Under the pieces are notes generated by a model. The model saw only the letters and a list, made by a program, of their open reading frames with translations. It was not told where the DNA came from and did not search any database. Shown here in pieces: positions 1 through 8,347 of a stretch of DNA of 32,299 nt (position 1 is the first letter of the stretch; the number at the start of each line of letters is the position of its first letter). Made by a program: the position numbers and the translations under genes. Location: assembly GCA_902605755.1 (NCBI GenBank), contig CACLDR010000021.1:1-32299 (forward strand). The letters run 5' to 3'. The stretch comes from an uncultured Marinoscillum sp. Lineage in GTDB: Bacteria > Bacteroidota > Bacteroidia > Cytophagales > Cyclobacteriaceae.

Positions 1-58
1 TGAGCGACTAAAATTTCGTGTGGAAATTAAATACTGTATTACAACATGATTAATTTAT

Positions 59-80
59 TAATGTGATATAGATCACATTA
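59..80. promoter_or_regulatory. CRP/FNR-family operator-like palindrome
   Basis: Two perfect 9-base arms, TAATGTGAT (59-67) and ATCACATTA (72-80), flank a 4-base centre. The core is TGTGA-N6-TCACA (62-66 and 73-77), the consensus of E. coli CRP. Crp/Fnr-family regulators are common in Bacteroidota, but their exact sites vary, so the identity of the binding protein is inferred. It lies about 490 bases before the sugar symporter and could instead serve a gene left of the window. Confidence 0.5.
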
Positions 81-535
81 CCATCAAATCCATAAACTTG
101 AGAGTACATTATTCTGACTACAATTTCTTCATTGCTTGACATAAAAAATAACTTTACTTTGCATTTTGATCATTTTCTATCGATTTAACTGCCCTGGTAA
201 ATGTACGCTGATAAATAAAAATCAGTATTGAATCAAAAATTTTCGCAGGCCATTTTGATAAATAATTAATACATTTAATTGTTTCGATTTTTTTTAAGAT
301 AAAAATGTCCACTTCTTTAGGTAAATTTCATGTTTTTGACTGTAACACAATGCTCTTTTTACTATTTTTACTAAGCCACATGATAAACATTTTAAATCCA
401 AAACATTAATTTTTTAAACAATCCATTTAAAAATGGAAATCCTTCAAAGAATTATGTACAATAAGCCTCTTTATTCATCCACATAATAACTTTTGTTATC
501 ATTTACTTAAATTCAATTTCATTGGATGTCTTCAC

Positions 536-543
536 TATATTTG
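536..543 (+). promoter_or_regulatory. Bacteroidota -7 box (TATATTTG) for the symporter gene
   Basis: TATATTTG fits the Bacteroidota primary sigma factor -7 consensus TAnnTTTG and lies 30 bases before the ATG at 574. I see no good -33 TTTG at the usual 19-21 base spacing, so this is a partial match in AT-rich sequence. Confidence 0.35.
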
Positions 544-573
544 TTAATATGCACCCTTTCAAAAAAATAATAC

Positions 574-2187
574 ATGGGATTTTCTACAATTGATATTATT
601 GTTTTTGTATCATATTGCCTTTTAATTGTAGGTATCGGATTGTACGTATCAAAGGATAAAAAAGGACATCAAAAAAATGCTGAAGACTATTTTTTGGCAG
701 GCAAGACACTGCCCTGGTGGGCCATAGGAACTTCCCTTATTGCAGCAAACATATCTGCTGAGCAGTTTATCGGTATGGCAGGATCTGGTTTTGCACTGGG
801 CCTCGCCATTGCATCATACGAGTGGATGGCGGCCATCACCCTGCTCATTGTTGGAAAATATTTTTTACCCATATTTATAAAAAAAGATCTCTATACAATT
901 CCCGAATTTATTGAAAAAAGATTCAGCACTAATCTAAAAACAATCTTGGCCATATTTTGGATCGCCCTTTACATATTTGTCAACCTCAGTTCGGTATTGT
1001 ACCTAGGAGCATTGGCCTTCGAGACAATAATGGGTGTTCCAATGATTTATGCTGTTTTTGGCTTAGCCCTATTTGCAGCTATCTATTCGCTCTACGGAGG
1101 TCTTTCTGCTGTCGCATGGACTGATGTAATTCAAGTAATCTTCTTAGTGTTAGGTGGATTGATAACTACTTATCTGGCATTAGATATACTCTCTGATGGA
1201 GCAGGTTTTTTAGTAGGCTTAAATTTAGTTTTAGAGGGCGCTCCGGAAAAATTTCATATGATTTTAGATCAATCTAATAGTCAATATAAAAATCTTCCTG
1301 GTATTTGGGTCCTCATCGGAGGACTATGGGTTGCAAATATTTATTATTGGGGATTTAACCAATACATTATTCAACGTGCATTGGCTGCCAAATCTCTTGG
1401 AGAAGCCCAAAATGGCATTGCTTTGGCTGCCTTTTTAAAAATAATCATACCCTTTATTGTCGTATTACCAGGCATTGCTGCTTATGTAATGGTAAATGAT
1501 CCTGACATCATGGCAAGACTCGGAGAATCAGGACAATTGAATCTACCCGATGTAGGCTCTTCAGACAAGGCCTACCCTTGGTTATTGCAGCTTTTACCTA
1601 CTGGCTTAAAAGGGATCGCTTTTGCTTCCTTGACCGCAGCCATTGTTTCCTCATTAGCTTCAATGTTGAATTCTACTTCTACTATTTTTACAATGGATAT
1701 CTACAAGCAATACATGAACAGGAATGCTTCTGATAGTCAATTAGTCCAGACAGGTCGTTTAGTGGCTGGCATCGCACTGATATTTGCTTGTATCATGGCG
1801 CCCCTTCTTGGTAATATTGATCAAGCTTTCCAGTTTATACAAGAGTATACGGGGATTGTTAGCCCTGGTATTTTAGGTGTCTTTTTATTGGGTTTATTTT
1901 GGAAGAAAACTACCAACCGAGCTGCGATATGGGGTGCTATATTATCTATTCCTATTGCTATAGGTCTCAAATTCATTCCAGGAGTACCCTTCATCAATCA
2001 AATGGGTTTAACGGCAATCGGCACAATGATTCTAATCATCCTTATCAGTTATCAGAAAGGAAAAGGTGAGGATGATCCGAAAGGGATTCAATTGGACATG
2101 AGATTATTCTCCACAAGTCCGTTATTCAATATATCTGCATTTATCATTTGTATTCTTACATCTGTGCTCTATGCCATATTTTGGTAA
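574..2187 (+). CDS. Na+/sugar symporter, SSS family, vSGLT-like
   Basis: A 537-residue inner-membrane sodium:solute symporter that closely resembles Vibrio parahaemolyticus vSGLT (543 residues), offset by about 5 residues. From that alignment (recalled, not computed), the galactose-binding side chains of vSGLT are all present: Gln64, Glu83, Asn255, Lys289 and Gln423, with the gate tyrosine at Tyr258. The sodium-site serines are Ser359-Ser360. Conserved blocks include NISAEQFIGMAG (59-70), LPGIWVLIGGLWVAN (241-255) and AAIVSSLASMLNST (355-368). The protein should import galactose, glucose or a similar hexose with Na+. The downstream DUF4442 gene starts 3 nt after the stop, so they are probably cotranscribed. 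A -7 box lies at 536-543 and a CRP-like palindrome further upstream. Family is near certain; the exact sugar is inferred. Confidence 0.93.
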   Translation: MGFSTIDIIVFVSYCLLIVGIGLYVSKDKKGHQKNAEDYFLAGKTLPWWAIGTSLIAANISAEQFIGMAGSGFALGLAIASYEWMAAITLLIVGKYFLPIFIKKDLYTIPEFIEKRFSTNLKTILAIFWIALYIFVNLSSVLYLGALAFETIMGVPMIYAVFGLALFAAIYSLYGGLSAVAWTDVIQVIFLVLGGLITTYLALDILSDGAGFLVGLNLVLEGAPEKFHMILDQSNSQYKNLPGIWVLIGGLWVANIYYWGFNQYIIQRALAAKSLGEAQNGIALAAFLKIIIPFIVVLPGIAAYVMVNDPDIMARLGESGQLNLPDVGSSDKAYPWLLQLLPTGLKGIAFASLTAAIVSSLASMLNSTSTIFTMDIYKQYMNRNASDSQLVQTGRLVAGIALIFACIMAPLLGNIDQAFQFIQEYTGIVSPGILGVFLLGLFWKKTTNRAAIWGAILSIPIAIGLKFIPGVPFINQMGLTAIGTMILIILISYQKGKGEDDPKGIQLDMRLFSTSPLFNISAFIICILTSVLYAIFW

Positions 2188-2190
2188 AAT

Positions 2191-2688
2191 ATGTTTGCAA
2201 TAAATTCAAAACAACAGAAGCTCAAAAGGAAATTAAGCAGTACTTTTAAATTTAGACTCTATTTACTTTTTAATTTACCGATCGGTTGGTTGGCAGGGAT
2301 GAAAATTATAGATCTAACTGAAAAGCATTGTATTACGGGCGTACCCTTTAAATGGATTAATAAAAATCCTTTTAAATCTATTTATTTTGCCGTACAAAGT
2401 ATGACTGCAGAATTATCTACTGCCACTGCTTGCATGGTTGCCATTCAAGATCATCAACCCTCTATCGCCCTAATTATAGTAGATATGAAAGGAAAATTTC
2501 ATAAAAGAGCAACTGGGAGAGTATTTTTCACTTGTATGCATCAAGGTCAAGCTCAGGATGCGGTAGCACGAGCTATAGCATCAAAAAAAGCCCAAAAACT
2601 ATCACTAAAAACGATAGGTAAAATGAGTGATGGTACTGTAGTATCTGAATTTACTTTTACCTGGTCCTTCAAACAAAGACAATCATAA
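2191..2688 (+). CDS. DUF4442 hotdog-fold thioesterase-like protein
   Basis: A 165-residue protein with the pattern of the DUF4442 family, hotdog-fold proteins related to acyl-CoA thioesterases such as PaaI/YiiD. The N-terminal part (LFNLPIGWLAGMKI, 26-39) is the usual hydrophobic lead of this family. The central NPFKSIYFAVQSMTAELST segment (59-77) corresponds to the long hotdog helix, followed by strands carrying IALIIVDMKGKFHKRATGRV (92-111). Substrate is unknown. It follows the symporter by 3 nt, so it is likely translated from the same mRNA, although no functional link is obvious. Its last 6 bases overlap the end of the convergent YihY/BrkB gene. Length is normal for the family. Confidence 0.75.
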   Translation: MFAINSKQQKLKRKLSSTFKFRLYLLFNLPIGWLAGMKIIDLTEKHCITGVPFKWINKNPFKSIYFAVQSMTAELSTATACMVAIQDHQPSIALIIVDMKGKFHKRATGRVFFTCMHQGQAQDAVARAIASKKAQKLSLKTIGKMSDGTVVSEFTFTWSFKQRQS

Positions 2689-4008
2689 GTCTTTAATAAA
2701 TAAATTAGCTTTCGAATTTTTAATTGTGGAATCTAATGTCTCCATCAAATGCTCTATCTCATCTAATTTTTTATCATCATTAATTTTAAAACCTTCATAA
2801 CCATTGGCATCTAATCTGGTCATAACCAAGTGCATATCAATCTGATTAATATCCAAAGCTGGTTGATAACGAATAGCATCCTCATCTTGTACTTGAATAA
2901 TTAATTCACATTGCTCAAGCTCCAAACATATATCATGTGTAAACCTAAAGGGTACATCTACTAATGCTGAAATTTCGCTCACACTTAAAGGCTTTCTATT
3001 TTCTGTTTTGAAATTTTCAATAATATGGTAAAATATTAGTAGAACCAACTTCCTTTTGTGATTAGAGCTCATTTTAATACGCTCATACCTATACTTCCAA
3101 GTGTCTACATGTTGTCTTGCGTAAGCATACTCTGCACCAAAAAGAACTAAGATCCAACTGATTTGAAGGTAAATCATAAAAAGCGGTAGTATCACCAAGG
3201 TCCCATAAACGACACTGTAGTTGGACAAAAAAGATTGACCATTAATCCATGCTAATTGAGTGAATTGAAACAAAATCCCAGTCAGGATGCCAGATATAGC
3301 AGCCGGAATGAATTTCACCTTGATATTGGGTAAGATTATATATACCAGCGTTAACAGTAGAGAAATAATTCCATAAGGAATTAACTTAAGGCTAAATAAA
3401 ATAAATGGTCGAATAAGTCCTAAAACTTCAACCTCTGCCAAACCTTTTATCTCACTAGTTACATAAACGGTAAAACTTCCGGATAAAATTAATAATAGAG
3501 GGGCCAATAATACCATAGCCAAATAATCACTTACTTTGCGTTGCCAACTGCGGCTTTTGGTATGCCATATCTCATTAAATGTCCATTCAACGCTATATAA
3601 AAGTCTCAAAACAGCATAAAGAATGAAAATCATGGAAAATCCAATAATCACACCTCCATTAACAGTATTAAGCATTTTTTTGGTAAATTCCAAACTCATT
3701 TCCAAGATTTCTTCCTGTCCAACGAATATATGATTCAGCTCTCTTTCTAAATACTTCTCCAGACCAAACCCCTTAGCGATACCAAAGGCAATGGAGAGTA
3801 GCGGTACAATAGAGAGAAGTGAAAAATAAGTAAGACTCGAAGCTTTCTCAAAGATGCTATTACGGTTGAACTCTATAAAAGAAATAATAAAAATACGAAG
3901 GTTACAGTACATAAACCTCCTTTTACTATTTAGGGCAGATAGCTTAAGTTTCCATAGATCAACCTCTAAAAATTGCTTTATTTGAGAAAGATTTGCCTTA
4001 ATGATCAT
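2683..4008 (-). CDS. YihY/BrkB family inner-membrane protein
   Basis: A 441-residue integral membrane protein of the YihY/virulence-factor BrkB family (once misassigned as RNase BN). Six hydrophobic segments are visible at about 61-80, 118-138, 163-185, 203-225, 234-256 and 268-292. The family core ASSLTYFSLLSIVPLLSI (57-74) and the GAEYAYARQH motif after the last helix (291-300) are present. The cytosolic tail of about 130 residues contains a winged-helix-like stretch (LSVSEISALVDVPFRFTHD, about 340-358), as in other long Bacteroidota members. Molecular function of the family is not settled. The gene is converging on the DUF4442 gene (6-nt overlap) and sits 99 nt after the outer-membrane protein gene of the ABC operon, so it may have its own promoter. 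Confidence 0.85.
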   Translation of the reverse strand: MIIKANLSQIKQFLEVDLWKLKLSALNSKRRFMYCNLRIFIISFIEFNRNSIFEKASSLTYFSLLSIVPLLSIAFGIAKGFGLEKYLERELNHIFVGQEEILEMSLEFTKKMLNTVNGGVIIGFSMIFILYAVLRLLYSVEWTFNEIWHTKSRSWQRKVSDYLAMVLLAPLLLILSGSFTVYVTSEIKGLAEVEVLGLIRPFILFSLKLIPYGIISLLLTLVYIILPNIKVKFIPAAISGILTGILFQFTQLAWINGQSFLSNYSVVYGTLVILPLFMIYLQISWILVLFGAEYAYARQHVDTWKYRYERIKMSSNHKRKLVLLIFYHIIENFKTENRKPLSVSEISALVDVPFRFTHDICLELEQCELIIQVQDEDAIRYQPALDINQIDMHLVMTRLDANGYEGFKINDDKKLDEIEHLMETLDSTIKNSKANLFIKDL

Positions 4009-4028
4009 AAATCAGAATTAACTCAGTC

Positions 4029-4064
4029 CTTAGTGAAATCGAATTTCAATAAATAATTACTAAG
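4029..4064. repeat. Nested inverted repeat between beta-barrel and YihY genes
   Basis: Outer arms CTTAGT (4029-4034) and ACTAAG (4059-4064) enclose a second hairpin, GAAAT-CGA-ATTTC (4035-4047). It lies in the 99-nt minus-strand gap between the outer-membrane protein stop and the YihY start. It could fold in the mRNA or bind a regulator; no T-tract follows, so it is not a standard terminator. Confidence 0.3.
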
Positions 4065-4107
4065 ATAATATGACTGATCTGAAATTGAATTCAAAATATA
4101 GAAATGA

Positions 4108-5244
4108 TCAAAAAGAATACTTAAACCTTAAATAAGCTGACGACGTGTTTTGACTGTCTTTATTTAAAAAAAATTGTCCAATAAGGTCTAGATCAAAGTT
4201 ATTTAATGGAGAGAACATAAACATAGGATTAATGAAAAGACCTGAATTGCCTGGATATGCCAAAGTCAGCAAGCTTCCTGAAAATAACGGATGAAAGGTA
4301 TAATTACTCTGTAAAAATGCATTCCACTTATAAGGTGTCAATGATCGAACATCTGAGTTTCCTGAATTCAATAATAAAAGGTTATCCTGATGGGTAGAAT
4401 AAGAATTATAAAAAACAGAAGCATTAAAATATAAGGAATTAGGCAAAGAATAATCAAATGACAAGGAGGTCAACCATGCATTTTGATCACTTTGAGTTAA
4501 ATCATAAAAATAATTTGACTCTCCCTTAAACCCAGCCAATCCTAAACTTCCTGCCCAGCCTACACCACCAGTCAAGTTATTTTTCATAATACCTCCTAAA
4601 GCCTGGAGGTCATAACCTTTAAAATTCCACTTATACATTCCTGCTGCTATAAATTCATCCCAGTTGTCTGCTATCTTAATTGCAATATCATAGCCTCCCG
4701 CATAGCTTATAAATTTTTGGAAACGAAGGGCATCCGTACCCGGCCGCTCCTCGTAATCAAAATCATAAAGCGAATAAGCATTGAAAATATCATTGGGGTT
4801 CCAAGCAAGATTAACGCCCCAATTAATCCTTTGACGGCCAACTTTCAACTGCCAAGAGTCATCATTCCATTGTAAATACAAACGATCAATTATGGTATGA
4901 AAAACCACCTGATCAAAATCTTCAGAATAAGAGAGATCAAAAAAATCATTATTTACATCAATATAATGAACGTAAGATGGAATCACTTTCAGGACATCTC
5001 CATGAAACAATCGGGTCCTAACTTCCATATTTGCAGTTACTTTTTCGGTGGGATACCAAAAAAAATTTAGCCTGTTGTGCATTAAATTATCAAACATGAA
5101 AGAATCTACATCTTGCAATGCGGTTGAAGAAAGCATCTCCTTAAAATATCCATCTAAACGCCATTTTTTATTATGATCTTGAGCCCTTATAATAATCCCT
5201 GGCAATACTAAAAAAATAAAGCAAAAAAATTTAAATATATTCAT
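4108..5244 (-). CDS. Outer-membrane beta-barrel protein of the ABC operon
   Basis: I start this gene at 5244, giving 378 residues. The longer open frame begins at 5262, but the 5244 ATG is preceded by a GGTGAG-type ribosome site and immediately begins a signal peptide (MNIFKFFCFIFLVLPGIIIRA, cleavage near RA/QD). The mature part is rich in alternating aromatic beta-strands and ends in Phe (RFKYSF), the usual barrel terminus recognised by BAM. The block VGRQRINWGVNLAWNPNDIF resembles DUF1302/alginate-export-type porins, where a RQ...WG motif recurs, but I would not assign it firmly. It overlaps the ATPase gene by 14 nt, so it is probably translationally coupled to the ABC transporter and forms its outer-membrane part. 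No substrate can be read from the sequence. Confidence 0.7.
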   Translation of the reverse strand: MNIFKFFCFIFLVLPGIIIRAQDHNKKWRLDGYFKEMLSSTALQDVDSFMFDNLMHNRLNFFWYPTEKVTANMEVRTRLFHGDVLKVIPSYVHYIDVNNDFFDLSYSEDFDQVVFHTIIDRLYLQWNDDSWQLKVGRQRINWGVNLAWNPNDIFNAYSLYDFDYEERPGTDALRFQKFISYAGGYDIAIKIADNWDEFIAAGMYKWNFKGYDLQALGGIMKNNLTGGVGWAGSLGLAGFKGESNYFYDLTQSDQNAWLTSLSFDYSLPNSLYFNASVFYNSYSTHQDNLLLLNSGNSDVRSLTPYKWNAFLQSNYTFHPLFSGSLLTLAYPGNSGLFINPMFMFSPLNNFDLDLIGQFFLNKDSQNTSSAYLRFKYSF

Positions 5245-5914
5245 CTGACACGATCTCACCATCTACCAATTTGATGATCCGTTTAGCTCGATCAATTACC
5301 CTTTGATCGTGGGTAGAAAAAATAAAGGTGACCTTTTCCTCCTTATTGAGCTTAGCCATAATGTCCAACAAAGCTTCAGTGGATCCTGAGTCCAAATTGG
5401 CTGTAGGTTCATCTGCCAACACAAATTTAGGACGAGAAGCCAATGCTCTAGCTACCGCTACACGTTGTTGTTGACCACCTGATAACTCAGAGGGCCTACG
5501 ATTTTTTTGATCCTTAATCCCCATACGATTAAGAAGATCTTCAGAACGTTCTTGTATGGTTTTCGCATCAATATTTTGTAAAACCATTATGAATTCAATA
5601 TTTTCTTTAGCCGTCAATACTGGAATTAAATTGTATGCTTGAAATACAAAACCAATGTGTTTCAATCGAAAGGCAGTAAGCTCAGATTCACTCATGTCAT
5701 GAATCGAAATATTCCCCACCTCCACTGATCCTTTAGAACTGGCATCTAACCCACCAATCATATTGAGCAACGTTGTTTTTCCACAGCCCGAGGGACCCAC
5801 AATCGCTGTAAATTCGCCCTCCTCAACCGATAAGTTCACATCATTAATGGCTCTCACAGGAATTGTATTAGGATTATAAATTTTACTGAGCTTCTTTAGT
5901 TCAATTACTTTCAT
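5231..5914 (-). CDS. ABC transporter ATPase, LolD/MacB type
   Basis: A 227-residue ATPase with every expected motif: Walker A GPSGCGKTT (40-48), Q-loop Gln92, signature LSGGQ (144-148), Walker B FVLADEP with catalytic Glu169, D-loop NLD (173-175) and switch His202. The VFQAYNLIPVLTAKEN block and the overall length are typical of the LolD/MacB/FtsE branch, which powers mechanotransmission by FtsX-type permeases rather than classical transport through the membrane. It follows the second permease by 4 nt and overlaps the beta-barrel gene by 14 nt, so it energises the two adjacent permeases. Membrane association is through those partners. Function class is secure; cargo (lipoprotein, lipid or other envelope component) is inferred from the LolA-like partner. 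Confidence 0.92.
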   Translation of the reverse strand: MKVIELKKLSKIYNPNTIPVRAINDVNLSVEEGEFTAIVGPSGCGKTTLLNMIGGLDASSKGSVEVGNISIHDMSESELTAFRLKHIGFVFQAYNLIPVLTAKENIEFIMVLQNIDAKTIQERSEDLLNRMGIKDQKNRRPSELSGGQQQRVAVARALASRPKFVLADEPTANLDSGSTEALLDIMAKLNKEEKVTFIFSTHDQRVIDRAKRIIKLVDGEIVSDEYI

Positions 5915-5918
5915 ATAA

Positions 5919-7136
5919 TTATAATTTTTTAATCGCCTCTAAAGGTTTTAAATTGATCGCTTTAATTGCCGGGTAAATAGCCCCTATAAATGCGGTCATT
6001 ATTACTACTAGCATCAACAATAAATAAGTTGATCGGTCGATCTCAGGATAAAAAATAAAATCACTACCATATTGCTCCAAAGCTCCGGCATATCGAGATA
6101 AATCCATCCCTCCCGTCTTTTTAAAATACAAATTAGTGAGAAATCCTCCTATTAAACCTACTGGAGCAGAGACCATAGAAATCATGAATGTTTCCAGAAC
6201 AATCATGAAGCATATCTTACGTTTGAACATACCAATGGCTCTGAGCATTCCGATTTCCTTAGTTCGCTCGAGAACAGCCATCAACATCGTATTGATAATA
6301 CCGAATAATAATGCGAGCATAACAATAACAGTGATAACTTGCTTAGAAACTGACGAGGCTTCTTCAATCAAATCGAATTCTGGAGCAATCTCACGATAAG
6401 TTCTAACCAAATTATCTGTTTTCGCCTGCATCATTTGTTTGGTCTTAACTAACGATTTATTGTCCTTGAGCAAATAAGCAAATTCGTTGAAGGAACTATC
6501 TGTGGCATTCAGCAGATCAGATAGATCCGTATGGCGAACATAAATCACATCTTTGTTAATCCGAGGAGATTTAGAATGAAAAATGCCAGCGACACGAAAG
6601 GCTCCAGCCCGAATGTTGGCCTCCATATCTTGAACGGTAATAACCACCTTTGATCTCACTTTAACCTTAAGTTTATCAGCCAATTTTTGACTTAATAAAA
6701 TAGGATTTCGCTTAATATTTTTAAAATAATTTCCTTTCACTAAAAAGCCAGAAAGATCAGTTACGGCAGCTTCATCGGCAGGGTCTATGGCATAAACTTG
6801 TACTCCCAAATTTGTTTTTGGACTCGCAACCATTCCATTCACAATCAGACGACCCGATATAGATTCAATATCAGCCATTTGAGAGGGGAATTCCATCAGC
6901 ATCGAAGGGTTTTTTACTTGAAAATTCAAACCTGGATCAGAAAGGTAATTTTTATGATGAATTTGAATATGAGAATAATCATACCTTAGCGAGTTTCGTG
7001 AGATTGCCACGATAATACTATTATAAAATGAAACCATAAAGATAATAGACCACACGCCAATGGCTACTGCCGACATAACGACAAAACTTCTCCGTTTAGA
7101 CCGCCAAATATTCTTCCATGCAAGAGTTAGAATCAT
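5919..7136 (-). CDS. FtsX/MacB-type ABC permease (second of pair)
   Basis: A 405-residue permease with the MacB/LolC/LolE layout: one N-terminal helix (about 17-38) after LAWKNIWRSKRRSF, a periplasmic MacB-like core domain (about 40-260), then three helices near 267-290, 315-338 and 372-395. The conserved ERTKEIGMLRAIGMFKRKI segment (about 290-308) is the cytoplasmic coupling region that contacts the ATPase. Its ATG overlaps the stop of the first permease as ATGA (7133-7136), implying translational coupling, and the ATPase gene starts 4 nt after its stop. It probably forms a heterodimer with the preceding permease, as LolC-LolE do. Confidence 0.9.
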   Translation of the reverse strand: MILTLAWKNIWRSKRRSFVVMSAVAIGVWSIIFMVSFYNSIIVAISRNSLRYDYSHIQIHHKNYLSDPGLNFQVKNPSMLMEFPSQMADIESISGRLIVNGMVASPKTNLGVQVYAIDPADEAAVTDLSGFLVKGNYFKNIKRNPILLSQKLADKLKVKVRSKVVITVQDMEANIRAGAFRVAGIFHSKSPRINKDVIYVRHTDLSDLLNATDSSFNEFAYLLKDNKSLVKTKQMMQAKTDNLVRTYREIAPEFDLIEEASSVSKQVITVIVMLALLFGIINTMLMAVLERTKEIGMLRAIGMFKRKICFMIVLETFMISMVSAPVGLIGGFLTNLYFKKTGGMDLSRYAGALEQYGSDFIFYPEIDRSTYLLLMLVVIMTAFIGAIYPAIKAINLKPLEAIKKL

Positions 7137-8347
7137 TCCTTTAATGCTTTAATGATTTTCAGTTTTTTGATTGCCAGCATCGGATAAATAGCTAACAAAA
7201 GAGCTATGAGAAAAATACTGATGCCTTGATTATAGAAAATTTTTAAATTTAAGGCAAATGGAATGATGGGCTCATAACCAAATTTTTCCATAGCTAATGC
7301 GGCATCTCCTGACAGTAAGATGGGATTTGACCAAAAATATAAAACTATAGGCGTTGCTATAAGTAAACCCATAAGCACACCAAGAAAGATCAATAAAAAT
7401 ATTTCTATAGCCACCATTATTTGTACACGTTGTTTGGTCATACCAATCGCATTTAGAATTCCAAGTTCATAGGTACGCTCTTTAATCATCATCAAAAATG
7501 TTCCAAATATTCCTAATCCAATTACTATGTAGAGAATAATCAATACAACCCATCCCCCAAAATAATCTAATTCAATTGAGGAAACTAACTCAGGCAACAT
7601 TTCCTGCCAAGTCATTACGCCAAGCTCCTTACCCTTCAAAACACTTTCCATATGTGCTTTCATGTCTTTAGTGTCTTGTGAGTCTTCTAACAATATTGAA
7701 TAGCTCGAAATCATGTTTGGAGCGGATAAAAATTCTTGTAGGATATTTAGGGGAAGATAAATAGCACCCTGATTCAAATTAGGAATTGGAAATCTCAAAA
7801 TACCTTTCACGGGATATTTTCCAGCCGCATTTACCCCGTGATATCCCTGTCCCATTAGTACAAGAGTATCACCTACAGTTAGATCTAAATTGGCAGCCAA
7901 ACCCTCAGCTATCAATGCGCCTCCCGTCTTGTTATAATCTCCTCTAATCAATTTTTTGGATAAATAAGAAAATGCATCTTCTGCCTCAAGTGATACTCCA
8001 AAAAGAGCTGCCCCTTTGGTCTTCTGACCATGTGAGGCCAGAGCAAAAGAATTCAGGCGTGGAACTCCCATCAAAATGCTCGAATTACTGAAATTCACCT
8101 GAGTCAATTCTTTTTGATTAAAACTATTATCTACAATCTGATTCTCCCAAAAATCTATCTGATGTATTCCTACATGTCCTGTAAAAAACCGTGCAGAGTT
8201 GTTAATCATATTATCGTAGCTACCCAATTGAGAAGATTGCATTAGGCAGGCAAAAAATACAGAAAATGCGATAGAGGAGGCCGTAATCCATGTCCGCTTT
8301 TTACTCCTCCAAACATTCCTCCATGCCAATTTTATAAATAGTATCAT
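7133..8347 (-). CDS. FtsX/MacB-type ABC permease (first of pair)
   Basis: A 404-residue permease similar in plan to its neighbour but clearly divergent from it in sequence. It begins LAWRNVWRSKKRTWIT, has an N-terminal helix (about 17-38), a large periplasmic domain, and three C-terminal helices. KERTYELGILNAIGMTKQRV is the coupling segment matching that of the second permease. Its ATG shares one base with the stop of the LolA-like gene (TAATG at 8349-8345), and its stop overlaps the next ATG. Two non-identical permeases, one ATPase and a LolA-like carrier mirror LolCDE-LolA. Whether this is the organism's main Lol system or a specialised paralogue cannot be told from this window. Confidence 0.9.
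   Translation of the reverse strand: MILFIKLAWRNVWRSKKRTWITASSIAFSVFFACLMQSSQLGSYDNMINNSARFFTGHVGIHQIDFWENQIVDNSFNQKELTQVNFSNSSILMGVPRLNSFALASHGQKTKGAALFGVSLEAEDAFSYLSKKLIRGDYNKTGGALIAEGLAANLDLTVGDTLVLMGQGYHGVNAAGKYPVKGILRFPIPNLNQGAIYLPLNILQEFLSAPNMISSYSILLEDSQDTKDMKAHMESVLKGKELGVMTWQEMLPELVSSIELDYFGGWVVLIILYIVIGLGIFGTFLMMIKERTYELGILNAIGMTKQRVQIMVAIEIFLLIFLGVLMGLLIATPIVLYFWSNPILLSGDAALAMEKFGYEPIIPFALNLKIFYNQGISIFLIALLLAIYPMLAIKKLKIIKALKE

Larger units (their letters stand above)
1..573. other. Non-coding region upstream of the sugar symporter
   Basis: No convincing gene is seen on either strand. The stretch is very AT-rich and broken by stops. It contains a CRP/FNR-like palindrome at 59-80 and a TAnnTTTG-type box at 536-543. 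Two weak open stretches exist (plus 305-409, 34 codons; minus 157-327, 57 codons without a clear start). Neither resembles a protein I can name with confidence. Given the pseudogenes elsewhere in the window, part of this may be heavily eroded coding sequence, but I cannot show it. Confidence 0.6.

Noticed and set aside
157-327. 57-codon minus-strand open stretch in the leader region
   Set aside because: No plausible start codon or ribosome site and no recognisable family; open stretches of this size occur by chance in six frames.
305-409. 34-codon frame whose first residues (MSTSLGK) faintly recall the start of SpeD
   Set aside because: Nothing after the first seven residues fits SpeD, and no other SpeD pieces follow in any frame.
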